A stretch of DNA of 64,000 nucleotides from Pelomonas sp. BJYL3 (lineage in GTDB: Bacteria; Pseudomonadota; Gammaproteobacteria; Burkholderiales; Burkholderiaceae_C), in contig NZ_JANZKX010000010.1 in assembly GCF_027257975.1 (NCBI RefSeq), forward strand, positions 1 through 64,000, read 5' to 3'. Made by a program: the position numbers and the translations under genes. Of this stretch, positions 36,070 through 44,289 are shown piece by piece. Under the pieces are notes generated by a model. That model did not search any database and was not told the origin of the DNA. It was given only the letters and a program-made list of their open reading frames with translations. Numbering within the stretch: the first letter of the stretch is position 1; each line of letters starts with the position of its first letter.

Positions 36070-36411
36070 TCAGTATCGAGGCAGCGAGGGGTCCACCTGA
36101 AGGGACCAGGCATCGATGCCGCCGGCGAGGTTATAGACGGAATCGAAGCCTCGGGCCGAAAGAAATGCGACGACCTGCAGACTTCGCACCCCGTGATGGC
36201 AATAACAGACGACGGCCCGTGAGGCCTCCAGCTCGCCCAGGCGGGCCGGCACCTCGTTCATGGGGATGTGCAGCCAGTCCATTCCCTCGTGGCGCAGGGC
36301 CACCTGCGCCACCTCCCAGTCCTCGCGGACGTCCAGCAGCAAGGGGCGCCCCTCGGGCGCCACCTCGGCCAGCCAGGCCTGGAATTCGGTGGGGGGCAGC
36401 TGCCAGGCCAT
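36070..36411 (-). CDS. Rhodanese-like sulfurtransferase
   Basis: The product is 113 residues, a single rhodanese domain. LLLDVREDWEVAQVAL is the N-terminal half and VVCYCHHGVRS the active-site loop with the persulfide-forming Cys, followed by LSARGFDSVYNLAGGIDAW. It is cytoplasmic with no signal peptide. Enzymes of this class carry sulfane sulfur for thiolation or detoxification. It is 5 bases after the Pcm-like gene and 45 bases before the tolC start, on the same strand, so the three are probably co-transcribed. Confidence 0.9.
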   Translation of the reverse strand: MAWQLPPTEFQAWLAEVAPEGRPLLLDVREDWEVAQVALRHEGMDWLHIPMNEVPARLGELEASRAVVCYCHHGVRSLQVVAFLSARGFDSVYNLAGGIDAWSLQVDPSLPRY

Positions 36412-36416
36412 GCCGC

Positions 36417-37070
36417 TCAGAAGGTGAAGGCCGGACGCGACTCGAAGCCCGGCAGGCGCTGGGCAACGGTGTCGAAGAGCTCGGTGGTCTGGAATTCCTT
36501 CTCGCTCACGCGGCGCACCTGCACGGCGCGCATCATGGGCTCCTCACCGACGATGCCCAGCAGGCGACCGCCCACCTTGAGCTGGTCCAGCAGGACTTGC
36601 GGCAGCTCGGCCACGGAGCCTGCCAGCACGATGACGTCGAACGGAGCCTCGCCCGGCGCGCCCTGACGGCCGTCGGCCTCGCGCACCTGCACATTGGACA
36701 GGCCGGCACGGCGCAGCTTCTCCGCTGCCGCCTTGGCCAGGGCGGGGTCCGCCTCCAGGCTCACCACAGACTGGGCCTTGTGCCCGATCATGGCGGTCAG
36801 ATAGCCGATGCCGGTGCCGATCTCCAGGACCTTCTCTCCGCGCTGCACCTGCATTTCCTGCAGAAGGCGGGCCTCCACGCGGGGCGCCAGGGCACGGCGG
36901 GTGCCGACCAGCGGCAGCTCGGTGTCGGTGAAGGCCAGGGTGCGCAGCTCGGCCGGCACGAAGTCCTCGCGCCGGACGCTGCTCAGCAGGGCCAGGACGC
37001 TCGCGTCCAGCACATCCCAGGGGCGGATCTGCTGTTCGATCATGTTGAAGCGGGCTTGTTCGAAATTCAT
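36417..37070 (-). CDS. Protein-L-isoaspartate O-methyltransferase-like protein
   Basis: The product is 217 residues. SAM motif I is VLEIGTGIGYLTAMIG, with VSLEADPALAKAA and FDVIVLAGSVAELPQVLLDQLKVGGRLLGIVG following as in Pcm. The region where classical Pcm enzymes have a TISQPY substrate loop reads LVGTRRALAPRVEARLLQ, so repair of isoaspartate cannot be assumed. This divergent branch regularly sits next to rhodanese and tolC genes in betaproteobacteria. It begins with FEQARFNMIEQQIRPWDVLD, a family landmark. It is the first gene of a pcm-rhodanese-tolC group. Confidence 0.85.
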   Translation of the reverse strand: MNFEQARFNMIEQQIRPWDVLDASVLALLSSVRREDFVPAELRTLAFTDTELPLVGTRRALAPRVEARLLQEMQVQRGEKVLEIGTGIGYLTAMIGHKAQSVVSLEADPALAKAAAEKLRRAGLSNVQVREADGRQGAPGEAPFDVIVLAGSVAELPQVLLDQLKVGGRLLGIVGEEPMMRAVQVRRVSEKEFQTTELFDTVAQRLPGFESRPAFTF

Positions 37071-37130
37071 GGCAATGCTCGGCGTTTCATCTGGAAGGGG
37101 CGCCGGGGCTTCCGGCGCAACCCGGGCATT

Positions 37131-40100
37131 CTATTTCCCGGACGAGGGGGCGGCCCCGGGGGCTGCGGCGGCAGCACCACGCCAGCGCCGCCGCGCCCAT
37201 TGCGCCAGGTCATCCAGCAGGCAATAGACCACCGGCACCACCACCAGGGTCAGCAGCGAGGAGGTGATCACGCCCCCGATCACCGCCTGGCCCATGGGCG
37301 CACGCTGCTCCGAGCCCTCGGACATGGCAAAGGCCAGAGGCACCATGCCGAAGACCATGGCCAGGGTGGTCATCAGAATGGGCCGCAGCCGCACGCGGGC
37401 CGCATGCAGCAGGGCCTGCTCCCGCGTCATGGGCTCTGCATCGACCCCATGCGCATGCACCCCCTCGCGGGAGCGGATGGCGAAGTCGATCAGCAGGATG
37501 GCGTTCTTGGTCACGAGGCCCATGAGCATCACGATGCCGATCACGGAGAACATGTTCAGCGTGGAGTTGAAGCTGATCAGGGCCACGGCCACGCCGATCA
37601 GCGTCAGGGGCAGCGAGGTCATCAGCGCCAGCGGCTGCAGGAAGCTCTTGAACTGGCTGGCCAGGATCATGTAGATGAACACGATGGCCAGGGCCAGGGC
37701 GCCGACGGCGTACTGGAAGGACTCGGTCATGTTCTTCGTCGAGCCGCCGAAGCTGTAGCGGTAGCCCGGCGGCATGGGCGTGGCCTGCAGGATCTTCTGG
37801 ATGTCGGCCGAGATCTCGCCGGCGCTGCGGCCCAGGGCGTTGGCGTCGATGTTGATCTCGCGGTTCATGTCGCGCCGGTTGATCTGGTTGGCGCCGAAGG
37901 ACTCGCTCAGTTGCGCGACCTGGCCCAGGCGCACCACGCGGCTGCCGCCGTCCGCGGCCGCGGCGATGTTGAGCGGCATGGCGGCGAGTTGCTCCATGTT
38001 GTCGCGCAGGACCAGGGGCAGGCGCACGACGACGTCGTAGTTCTCGCCGTCCGGCGCGCGCCAGTTGCCCACCGTGGTGCCGGCCAGCAGGGTGCGCAGG
38101 CTGGTGGCCACGGCGTTGACGTTGAGGCCGGCGTCGGCCAGGGCCTCGCGCTTGAGCTCCACCGAGGCCGTGGGCTTGTTGGCCTTGAGCGTGCTGTCCA
38201 GGTCCACCAGGCCGGGGATCTTGCGCATCTGGGCCATCACGCCGTTGGCGATGCGCTCCAGCTCCTTGAGGTCCGGCCCCTGCAGCGAGAACTGCAGGCT
38301 CTTGCTGCCGCCGAGATCGGTCTGGCCGATGTTGGTGACGGTGATGCCCGGGATCTGGTCCAGCTTCTGGCGCAGGGGCGTGGCCATCTCCACCACGCTG
38401 CGCTGGCGGTCCTTGCGGTCGACCAGGCGCACATAGGTGGCGCCGTAGTTCTTGCCCGCTGCGAAGCCGCTGTTGATGGTGGTGACGGTGTACCGCACTT
38501 CCGGCAGGCTGCGCAGGGCCTCGTCGACCTGGCGCGCACGGGCCTCGGTCAGCTCCAGCGAGGAGCCCACGGGCGTGTAGAAGTTGACCTGCGTTTCCGA
38601 GAGGTCGGCCTTGGGCACGAACTCCTTGCCCATCACGCCGAAGAGCGTGCAGCCGCCCAGGAAGCAGGCCAGCGCCAGGGCCAGGGTCTTGCCCTTGTGC
38701 TGCAGGGCCCAGCCCAGGATGGTCTGGTAGCCGTCTGACAGCCGCTCGGTGAAGCGGTCGAAGGCGCCGGTGACGCGACCCAGGGTCTTGTCGTAGAGGG
38801 TCTTCGGCCCGCCCTGCCCTGCCCCATGACCATGGATGGCCGGGTCGTGCCAGACGCTGGACAGCATGGGGTCCAGCGTGAAGCTGACGAACATGGAGAT
38901 CAGCACCGCCGCGACGATGGTGATGCCGAACTCGTGGAAGAACTTGCCCACGATGCCACCCATGAAGCCGATGGGCAGGAACACGGCCACGATGGAGAAG
39001 GTGGTGGCCAGCACGGCCAGACCGATCTCGGCCGTGCCGTCCAGCGCGGCCTGGCGCGGGTTCACGCCCATGGCCACGTGGCGCACGATGTTCTCCCGCA
39101 CCACGATGGCATCGTCGATCAGCAGGCCCACGCACAGGCTCAGCGCCATCATGGTGATGGTGTTGATCGTGAAGCCGAAGGCATACATGAACAGGAAGGT
39201 GCCGATCAGCGCGATGGGCAGCGTCAGGCCGGTGATGACGGTGGAGCGCCAGGAATTCAGGAACAGGAAGACGATCAGCACCGTCAGGGCCGCGCCCTCG
39301 ATCAGGGTGCGCTTGACGTTGGCCACCGAGACGCGGATGCCGCGCGAGTTGTCGCGGTTGACCTCCAGGCGCACGCCGGGCGGTGTGAGCTTGCGGGCCT
39401 CCTTGAGCGCTTCCATGAGGCCGTCGACCACGGCGATGGTGTTCTCGCCCTGGCTCTTCTGCACCGAGAGCAGCACCGTGCGCTGCCCGTTGTAGAGCGC
39501 CAGGCTGTCCAGCTCCTGCGGGCCGTCGACCACGCGGGCGACCTGGGCCAGCTTGATCGGCGAGCCGTTCTTGCGCGCCACCACGATGGACTCGAAGTCC
39601 TCCGGCCGCTTCATGCGGGCATTGACCTGCACCACGCGCTCCTGCTCGGCCGAGCGCAGGGCGCCCATGGGCAGCTCCTGGTTCTCGCTCTTCACGGCGG
39701 CCAGGACCTGGTCCACGCCCACGCCCAGGGACTCCATGGCCGCGGGCTGCAGCTCCACGCGCACCTGGCGCTGCAGACCGCCCACCACGGCCACCGAGCC
39801 CACGCCGCGCACGTTCTCCAGCTTTTTCTGCAGCACCTGGGTGGCCCAGGTGGTGAGCGCCTGCGGGCTCTGGCGGCCGTCGTCGGACAGCAGGGCCACG
39901 TTGAAGATGGGCACGGACTGCGGGTCGAAACGCGAGATGCGCGGCTCCTTGACTTCCTCGCGCAGGCTGGGGCGGATCAGGGCGACCTTCTCGCGCACGT
40001 CATCGGCGGCCTTGCGGCCATCGACGTCCAGGTTGAACTCCACGATGACCACCGAGGTGCCCTCGTAGGAGCGCGAGTACAGCGAGTTGATGCCGGCCAC

Positions 40101-40319
40101 CGTGTTGACGGCCTCCTCCACCTTCTTGGTCACCTCGGCCTCGACGATCTCGGGCGAGGCGCCCGGATAGTCCATGCTGATCACCACGGTGGGGAAGTCG
40201 ACGTTGGGGAACTGGTCGACCGAGAGGCGCTGGTAGCTGAACAGACCCAGCACGACGAAGGCCAGCATGACCATGGTGGCCATGACCGGGTTGTGGATGG
40301 AGACGCGGGTGAACCACAT
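37131..40319 (-). CDS. RND-family (HAE1/MdtBC-like) efflux pump inner-membrane subunit
   Basis: The product is 1062 residues, of normal length. Twelve membrane helices and two large periplasmic loops are expected. The N terminus is SIHNPVMATMVMLAFVVLGL. The helix 4 proton-relay region reads LCVGLLIDDAIVVRENIVRH with the paired Asp, and the second half has NAILLIDFAIRSREG. Sequence character (FPNVDFPTVVI, YPGASPEIVE, SQGENTIAVV) is closer to MdtB/MdtC than to AcrB. Together with the adaptor gene 15 bases upstream it exports drugs or metabolites; no channel gene is in the operon, so it probably uses TolC. Confidence 0.93.
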   Translation of the reverse strand: MWFTRVSIHNPVMATMVMLAFVVLGLFSYQRLSVDQFPNVDFPTVVISMDYPGASPEIVEAEVTKKVEEAVNTVAGINSLYSRSYEGTSVVIVEFNLDVDGRKAADDVREKVALIRPSLREEVKEPRISRFDPQSVPIFNVALLSDDGRQSPQALTTWATQVLQKKLENVRGVGSVAVVGGLQRQVRVELQPAAMESLGVGVDQVLAAVKSENQELPMGALRSAEQERVVQVNARMKRPEDFESIVVARKNGSPIKLAQVARVVDGPQELDSLALYNGQRTVLLSVQKSQGENTIAVVDGLMEALKEARKLTPPGVRLEVNRDNSRGIRVSVANVKRTLIEGAALTVLIVFLFLNSWRSTVITGLTLPIALIGTFLFMYAFGFTINTITMMALSLCVGLLIDDAIVVRENIVRHVAMGVNPRQAALDGTAEIGLAVLATTFSIVAVFLPIGFMGGIVGKFFHEFGITIVAAVLISMFVSFTLDPMLSSVWHDPAIHGHGAGQGGPKTLYDKTLGRVTGAFDRFTERLSDGYQTILGWALQHKGKTLALALACFLGGCTLFGVMGKEFVPKADLSETQVNFYTPVGSSLELTEARARQVDEALRSLPEVRYTVTTINSGFAAGKNYGATYVRLVDRKDRQRSVVEMATPLRQKLDQIPGITVTNIGQTDLGGSKSLQFSLQGPDLKELERIANGVMAQMRKIPGLVDLDSTLKANKPTASVELKREALADAGLNVNAVATSLRTLLAGTTVGNWRAPDGENYDVVVRLPLVLRDNMEQLAAMPLNIAAAADGGSRVVRLGQVAQLSESFGANQINRRDMNREINIDANALGRSAGEISADIQKILQATPMPPGYRYSFGGSTKNMTESFQYAVGALALAIVFIYMILASQFKSFLQPLALMTSLPLTLIGVAVALISFNSTLNMFSVIGIVMLMGLVTKNAILLIDFAIRSREGVHAHGVDAEPMTREQALLHAARVRLRPILMTTLAMVFGMVPLAFAMSEGSEQRAPMGQAVIGGVITSSLLTLVVVPVVYCLLDDLAQWARRRWRGAAAAAPGAAPSSGK

Positions 40320-40334
40320 GGGGCGCTCCCGTGT

Positions 40335-41594
40335 TCAGCGCGAGGCCGCCACAGCGGGGGCCGGGGTGGGAGCCGGGGTGGAGGCCGGGGTGGGGGCCGA
40401 TGCCGGCGCAGCACCCGGCAGCACCAGGCGCGTGCCCGCCGCCACCGTGCCCGCCGTGCCGGACAGCAGGCGATCTCCGGCCTGCACGCCCGACTTCAGC
40501 TCCACGGCGGCCCGCAGGCGCCCCTCGCGCAAGACCTGACCCTGCACGCCCAGGGCCACCGTCTGCCACTGGGCTTCGGGGCCTTCCTTGCCCGGCACGA
40601 TCTTGATCACATAGGGCTCGCTGCGGTCCACCCGCACGGCGCTGAGCGGCAGGCTGAGCGCCTCGCGCTCGTCCATCAGCACGCTGCCGCGGGCGAACAG
40701 GCCGGCGCGCAGGCCCGGCTGCGAGGCGGGCAGGCGCAGATAGGCCAGCACCGCGCGCGAGCCGCTCTGGGCGGCCGGGTTGATGCGCTGGACCTGGGCC
40801 ATCACCGGCTCGGCCAGGCCGTCGACTGTCAGCTGCGCCTGCTGGCCCACGGCCAGGCCGGCGGCCTTGTCCGAGGGGATGGCCGCCTCCAGCTCCAGCT
40901 GGCGCAGGTCCACGATCTCCAGGATGCGGCCGTCCAGGGCCACGCGCTCGCCCGGCTGGGCCAGGCGCTGCGAGACCTGGCCGCTGATGGGGGCGATCAG
41001 ACGGGTGTCGGCCAGCGCCTTGCGGGCCAGGTCCACGGCGGCGGCGGCAGCCTGCCAGTTGGCGGCGGCCGAGGCCTCGGTGGAGACGGCGCTCTCCAGT
41101 GCCGTCGAGGAGACGAAGCCCTGGCTCACCAGGCCGCGGCTGTTCTCGAGGTTGCGGCGGGCGATGTCGAGCTGGGCGCGGGCGGCGGCGGCGGTCTGCT
41201 CGGCCTGGCGCAGCCGCATCTCGAATTCGGTCGGGTCCAGCTGGCCCAGCAGTTGGCCAGCCTTGACGGCATCCCCCTCGCGCACCGTCAGCGACTTGAG
41301 CTCCGCGGCCACCTTGGCCTTCACCACGGCGGAGTCCACCGCCCGCAGGCCGCCGGACACATCCACCGAACGCGCCAGCCGGCCGGACTGCACCTGCAGC
41401 ACATCGGACTCGGCCAGACGCAGCTGGGGCGTGGCGGTCGTGGCCACGGGCACCGCCGCCTGGCGGGCCGCCCGTGCGCGGTGGACGCCGGCGGCGATCA
41501 GCACGCCCAGCACCAGCAGCAGCCAGATCGACCAGTGCAGGCGCCCCCGCTGGAAGCGCTGCGGGCGAGAACAGTTCAGGCGGGACTGGGGCAT
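40335..41594 (-). CDS. RND efflux periplasmic adaptor subunit
   Basis: The product is 419 residues. One N-terminal membrane helix ([19 protein letters not shown]) anchors it. A lipoyl half ([32 protein letters not shown]), an alpha-helical hairpin (about 115-180, with [20 protein letters not shown]), the second lipoyl half ([20 protein letters not shown]) and a beta-barrel follow. The C terminus is an Ala/Pro/Thr repeat ([14 protein letters not shown]). It bridges the RND pump and TolC. It is the middle gene of tetR-adaptor-pump. Confidence 0.92.
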   Translation of the reverse strand: MPQSRLNCSRPQRFQRGRLHWSIWLLLVLGVLIAAGVHRARAARQAAVPVATTATPQLRLAESDVLQVQSGRLARSVDVSGGLRAVDSAVVKAKVAAELKSLTVREGDAVKAGQLLGQLDPTEFEMRLRQAEQTAAAARAQLDIARRNLENSRGLVSQGFVSSTALESAVSTEASAAANWQAAAAAVDLARKALADTRLIAPISGQVSQRLAQPGERVALDGRILEIVDLRQLELEAAIPSDKAAGLAVGQQAQLTVDGLAEPVMAQVQRINPAAQSGSRAVLAYLRLPASQPGLRAGLFARGSVLMDEREALSLPLSAVRVDRSEPYVIKIVPGKEGPEAQWQTVALGVQGQVLREGRLRAAVELKSGVQAGDRLLSGTAGTVAAGTRLVLPGAAPASAPTPASTPAPTPAPAVAASR

Positions 41595-41642
41595 GGCACT
41601 CGGGGCGTGATGAGGTGGATCGGAAGGGGGATGTCGGGCCGC

Positions 41643-42353
41643 TCAGCCTGCGCCAGGCCGTGGACACAAGCCATGCAGCAGCAGGTCGAGTTCCAAGGCC
41701 AGCACGTCGGCCGGGTTCTCGCAGGGCAGGTGCAGCGCGCAGGCGCCGAAGGAATGCTGGAACAGCACGAGGTGCAGCATGGGCCCGATCAGGACCTGCA
41801 CGGTCATCATCGGGGACACCGGGCGGAACTCGCCGCGGTCGATGCCGCGCTGGATCACCTGGGCCAGCAGGGCCTGGGTGGGCGCGATCACTTCCTCGTG
41901 GAAGAAGCTGGCCAGCTCTGGGAAGTTGCGCGCCTCGGCCATCATGATCTTGGTGATGCCGCCGGCGGGGCTCAGGCCCACCTCGGTCCACCACAGGTGC
42001 ATCACGCGGTGCAGCAGCTCGGTCGTGGCGCCTTCGTACTGCGAGATCAGCACACTGGCCTCGGCAATGCGCGAGGACAGGCTCTCCCGCACCATGGCCT
42101 TGAACAGCTCTTCCTTGGACGGGTAGTAGAGGTACAGCGTGCCCTTGGACACCCCGGCCCGCTGCGCGACCTCCTCGGAGCGGGTGGCGGCGAAGCCCTT
42201 CTCGACGAACAGCTCCAGTGCCGCGGCCAGCAGCTCCTGCGGGCGCGCCTCCTTGCGCCGCTGGCGCGGGGCGGGCGCCTGGCGGGCCGGGGCGCCCGTG
42301 GCGGGCAGCTCGGCGGGCGGTGCAACGGAGGGGGCGTTCTTGCGTGGGCTCAT
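41643..42353 (-). CDS. TetR-family repressor of the RND operon
   Basis: The product is 236 residues. A Pro/Ala-rich N-terminal extension of about 35 residues precedes the helix-turn-helix (ELLAAALELFVEKGFAATRS then EEVAQRAGVSKGTLYLYYPSKEELFKA), the classic TetR DNA-binding domain. The C-terminal ligand domain begins with a helix-rich region including LWWTEVGLSPAGGITKIMM. It heads the efflux operon, and a perfect 14-base palindrome lies 10 bases before its start, so autorepression and drug-induced release are likely. Confidence 0.92.
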   Translation of the reverse strand: MSPRKNAPSVAPPAELPATGAPARQAPAPRQRRKEARPQELLAAALELFVEKGFAATRSEEVAQRAGVSKGTLYLYYPSKEELFKAMVRESLSSRIAEASVLISQYEGATTELLHRVMHLWWTEVGLSPAGGITKIMMAEARNFPELASFFHEEVIAPTQALLAQVIQRGIDRGEFRPVSPMMTVQVLIGPMLHLVLFQHSFGACALHLPCENPADVLALELDLLLHGLCPRPGAG

Positions 42354-42362
42354 GGTGTACTG

Positions 42363-42376
42363 ACTGACCGGTCAGT
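42363..42376. promoter_or_regulatory. TetR-type operator
   Basis: ACTGACCGGTCAGT is a perfect 14-base palindrome, of the TGACCGGTCA type bound by several TetR/AcrR-family repressors, placed between the repressor gene start (42353) and the divergent uppP. Confidence 0.7.
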
Positions 42377-42526
42377 ACTGTATGCACTGCCCCGCCAGGG
42401 GTCAAGGCGGGTGAGGCACGGCTTTACCTGGCATTTACAGGAGTTGCGCCGCTTGACCGGAGTCTGCAAGGCTCAGCGCTTATCATCCGCCGCTTCAATT
42501 TCCAGCCCGAACCGACGGAGCTCTTC

Positions 42527-43351
42527 TTGGATCTTCTCCTGCTCATCAAGGCCGCGATCATGGGGATCGTGGAAGGCCTGACCGAATTCCTGCCCATCTC
42601 TTCCACGGGCCACCTGATCCTCACCGGCTCCCTGCTGGGCATGACGGACGACAAGAGCAAGGTCTTCGACGTGGCCATCCAGACCGGCGCCATCTTCGCC
42701 GTCATCCTGGTCTACTGGCAGCGTCTGCGCGACACCGCCGCCGGTCTGGGCAGCGACGTCCGGGCCCGCCGCTTCGTGCTCAACGTCGCCATCGGCTTCC
42801 TGCCGGCGGTGGTGCTGGGCCTGCTGTTCGGCAAGGCCATCAAGGCGCACCTCTTCACGCCGGTGATCGTGGCCTCCAGCTTCATCGCGGGCGGCTTCGT
42901 CATCCTCTGGGCCGAGCGTCGCCCGGCCAGTGCCGTGCGAGTGCAGGACGTCGACGCCATGGGCCCCCTGGACGCCCTGAAGGTGGGCCTGGTCCAGTGC
43001 CTGGCCATGATCCCGGGCACCAGCCGCTCGGGCGCCACCATCATTGGCGGCATGCTGCTGGGCCTGTCGCGCCAGGCGGCCACGGACTTCAGCTTCTTCC
43101 TGGCCATCCCCACCCTGATCGGCGCCGGCCTCTACAGCCTCTACAAGGAGCGGGCCCTGCTGTCCATGGCAGACCTGCCGCTGTTCGCGGTGGGCCTCGT
43201 GTTCTCCTTCCTCTCGGCCTGGATCTGCGTGCGCTGGCTGCTGCGCTACATCGCGAGCCACAGCTTCGTGCCCTTCGCCTGGTACCGCATCGCCTTCGGC
43301 ATCGTGGTGCTGGCCACGGCCTTGACGGGCGTGGTGACCTGGAAGGATTGA
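42527..43351 (+). CDS. uppP: Undecaprenyl-diphosphate phosphatase
   Basis: The product is 274 residues. The start is TTG 42527, with GGAG 6 bases upstream and the family N terminus [19 protein letters not shown]. The two catalytic motifs are [15 protein letters not shown] (E/Q-rich motif with Ser and His) and [20 protein letters not shown]. Eight or so membrane helices. It recycles undecaprenyl pyrophosphate to the monophosphate carrier for peptidoglycan and surface glycans, such as those made by the cluster at 47-56 kb, and overproduction gives bacitracin resistance. Confidence 0.95.
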   Translation: MDLLLLIKAAIMGIVEGLTEFLPISSTGHLILTGSLLGMTDDKSKVFDVAIQTGAIFAVILVYWQRLRDTAAGLGSDVRARRFVLNVAIGFLPAVVLGLLFGKAIKAHLFTPVIVASSFIAGGFVILWAERRPASAVRVQDVDAMGPLDALKVGLVQCLAMIPGTSRSGATIIGGMLLGLSRQAATDFSFFLAIPTLIGAGLYSLYKERALLSMADLPLFAVGLVFSFLSAWICVRWLLRYIASHSFVPFAWYRIAFGIVVLATALTGVVTWKD

Positions 43352-43421
43352 AGCACGCCCTCGGTGCGACTTCGGCCCTGCGTCCGGCAGGGCCGGGGCG
43401 TCTCGGCCATAATTTCGCCCC

Positions 43422-44225
43422 ATGACGATCACCATCAAGAGCGCGGCCGACATCGCCGCCATGCGCGTCGCCGGCCGCCTGGCCTCCGAGGTGCTGGACT
43501 ATCTGACACCCCATGTGAAACCCGGGGTCAGCACCGAGCACCTGGACCAGCTGGCGCATGACTACATCGTCAACGTGCAGCAGGCCATCCCCGCGCCGCT
43601 GAACTACTGCCCGCCGGGCTACACGCCCTACCCCAAGTCCATCTGCACCTCGATCAACCACCAGGTCTGCCATGGCATTCCCAACGAGCGGCCGCTGAAG
43701 AACGGGGACATCGTCAACATCGACGTCACCGTCATCAAGGACGGCTGGCACGGGGACACCAGCCGCATGTTCGTGGTCGGCGAGGGCTCCATCGCCGCCA
43801 AGCGCCTGTGCAATTTCACCTACGAGGCCATGTGGAGGGGCATCGCCAAGGTGCGGCCCGGCGCCCGCCTGGGTGACATCGGCCATGCCATCCAGACCTT
43901 CGCCGAGAACGCCGGCTTCACCATCGTGCGCGAGTTCTGCGGCCATGGCATCGGCCAGAAGTTCCACGAGGAGCCGCAGGTGCTGCACTACGGCCGCCCC
44001 GGCACGTTGGAGGAGCTGGTGCCCGGCATGGTCTTCACCATCGAGCCCATGATCAACGCCGGCCGGCGCGAGATCAAGGAAACGGGCGACGGCTGGACCA
44101 TCGTGACCAAGGATCGCTCGCTGTCCGCCCAGTGGGAGCACACCATCGCCGTGACCGACACCGGCTACGAGGTGCTGACCGTCTCGGCCGGCAGCCCGCC
44201 GCCGCCCGCCTTCGTCAACACCTGA
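43422..44225 (+). CDS. map: Methionine aminopeptidase, type I
   Basis: The product is 267 residues. The pita-bread metallopeptidase ligands are the two Asp in VNIDVTVIKDGWHGDTSRMF, His in FCGHGIGQKFHEEP, Glu in FTIEPMI and Glu in QWEHTIAVT. It removes the initiator Met from nascent proteins with small second residues. Length and the absence of an N-terminal zinc extension fit type Ia. It lies 70 bases after uppP and 64 before glnD on the same strand. Confidence 0.96.
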   Translation: MTITIKSAADIAAMRVAGRLASEVLDYLTPHVKPGVSTEHLDQLAHDYIVNVQQAIPAPLNYCPPGYTPYPKSICTSINHQVCHGIPNERPLKNGDIVNIDVTVIKDGWHGDTSRMFVVGEGSIAAKRLCNFTYEAMWRGIAKVRPGARLGDIGHAIQTFAENAGFTIVREFCGHGIGQKFHEEPQVLHYGRPGTLEELVPGMVFTIEPMINAGRREIKETGDGWTIVTKDRSLSAQWEHTIAVTDTGYEVLTVSAGSPPPPAFVNT

Positions 44226-44289
44226 CCCTCCCGCGTCGGCCGACTGCCGGCGCGCCCTCCTTGCATCCCATGCGCCCGGAGTCTCACGC

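Noticed and set aside
38826-42581. 1251-codon open frame on the plus strand
   Set aside because: It spans the antisense of three well-supported efflux genes on the minus strand and crosses their boundaries; composition is low-complexity (His/Gln/Gly/Ala).
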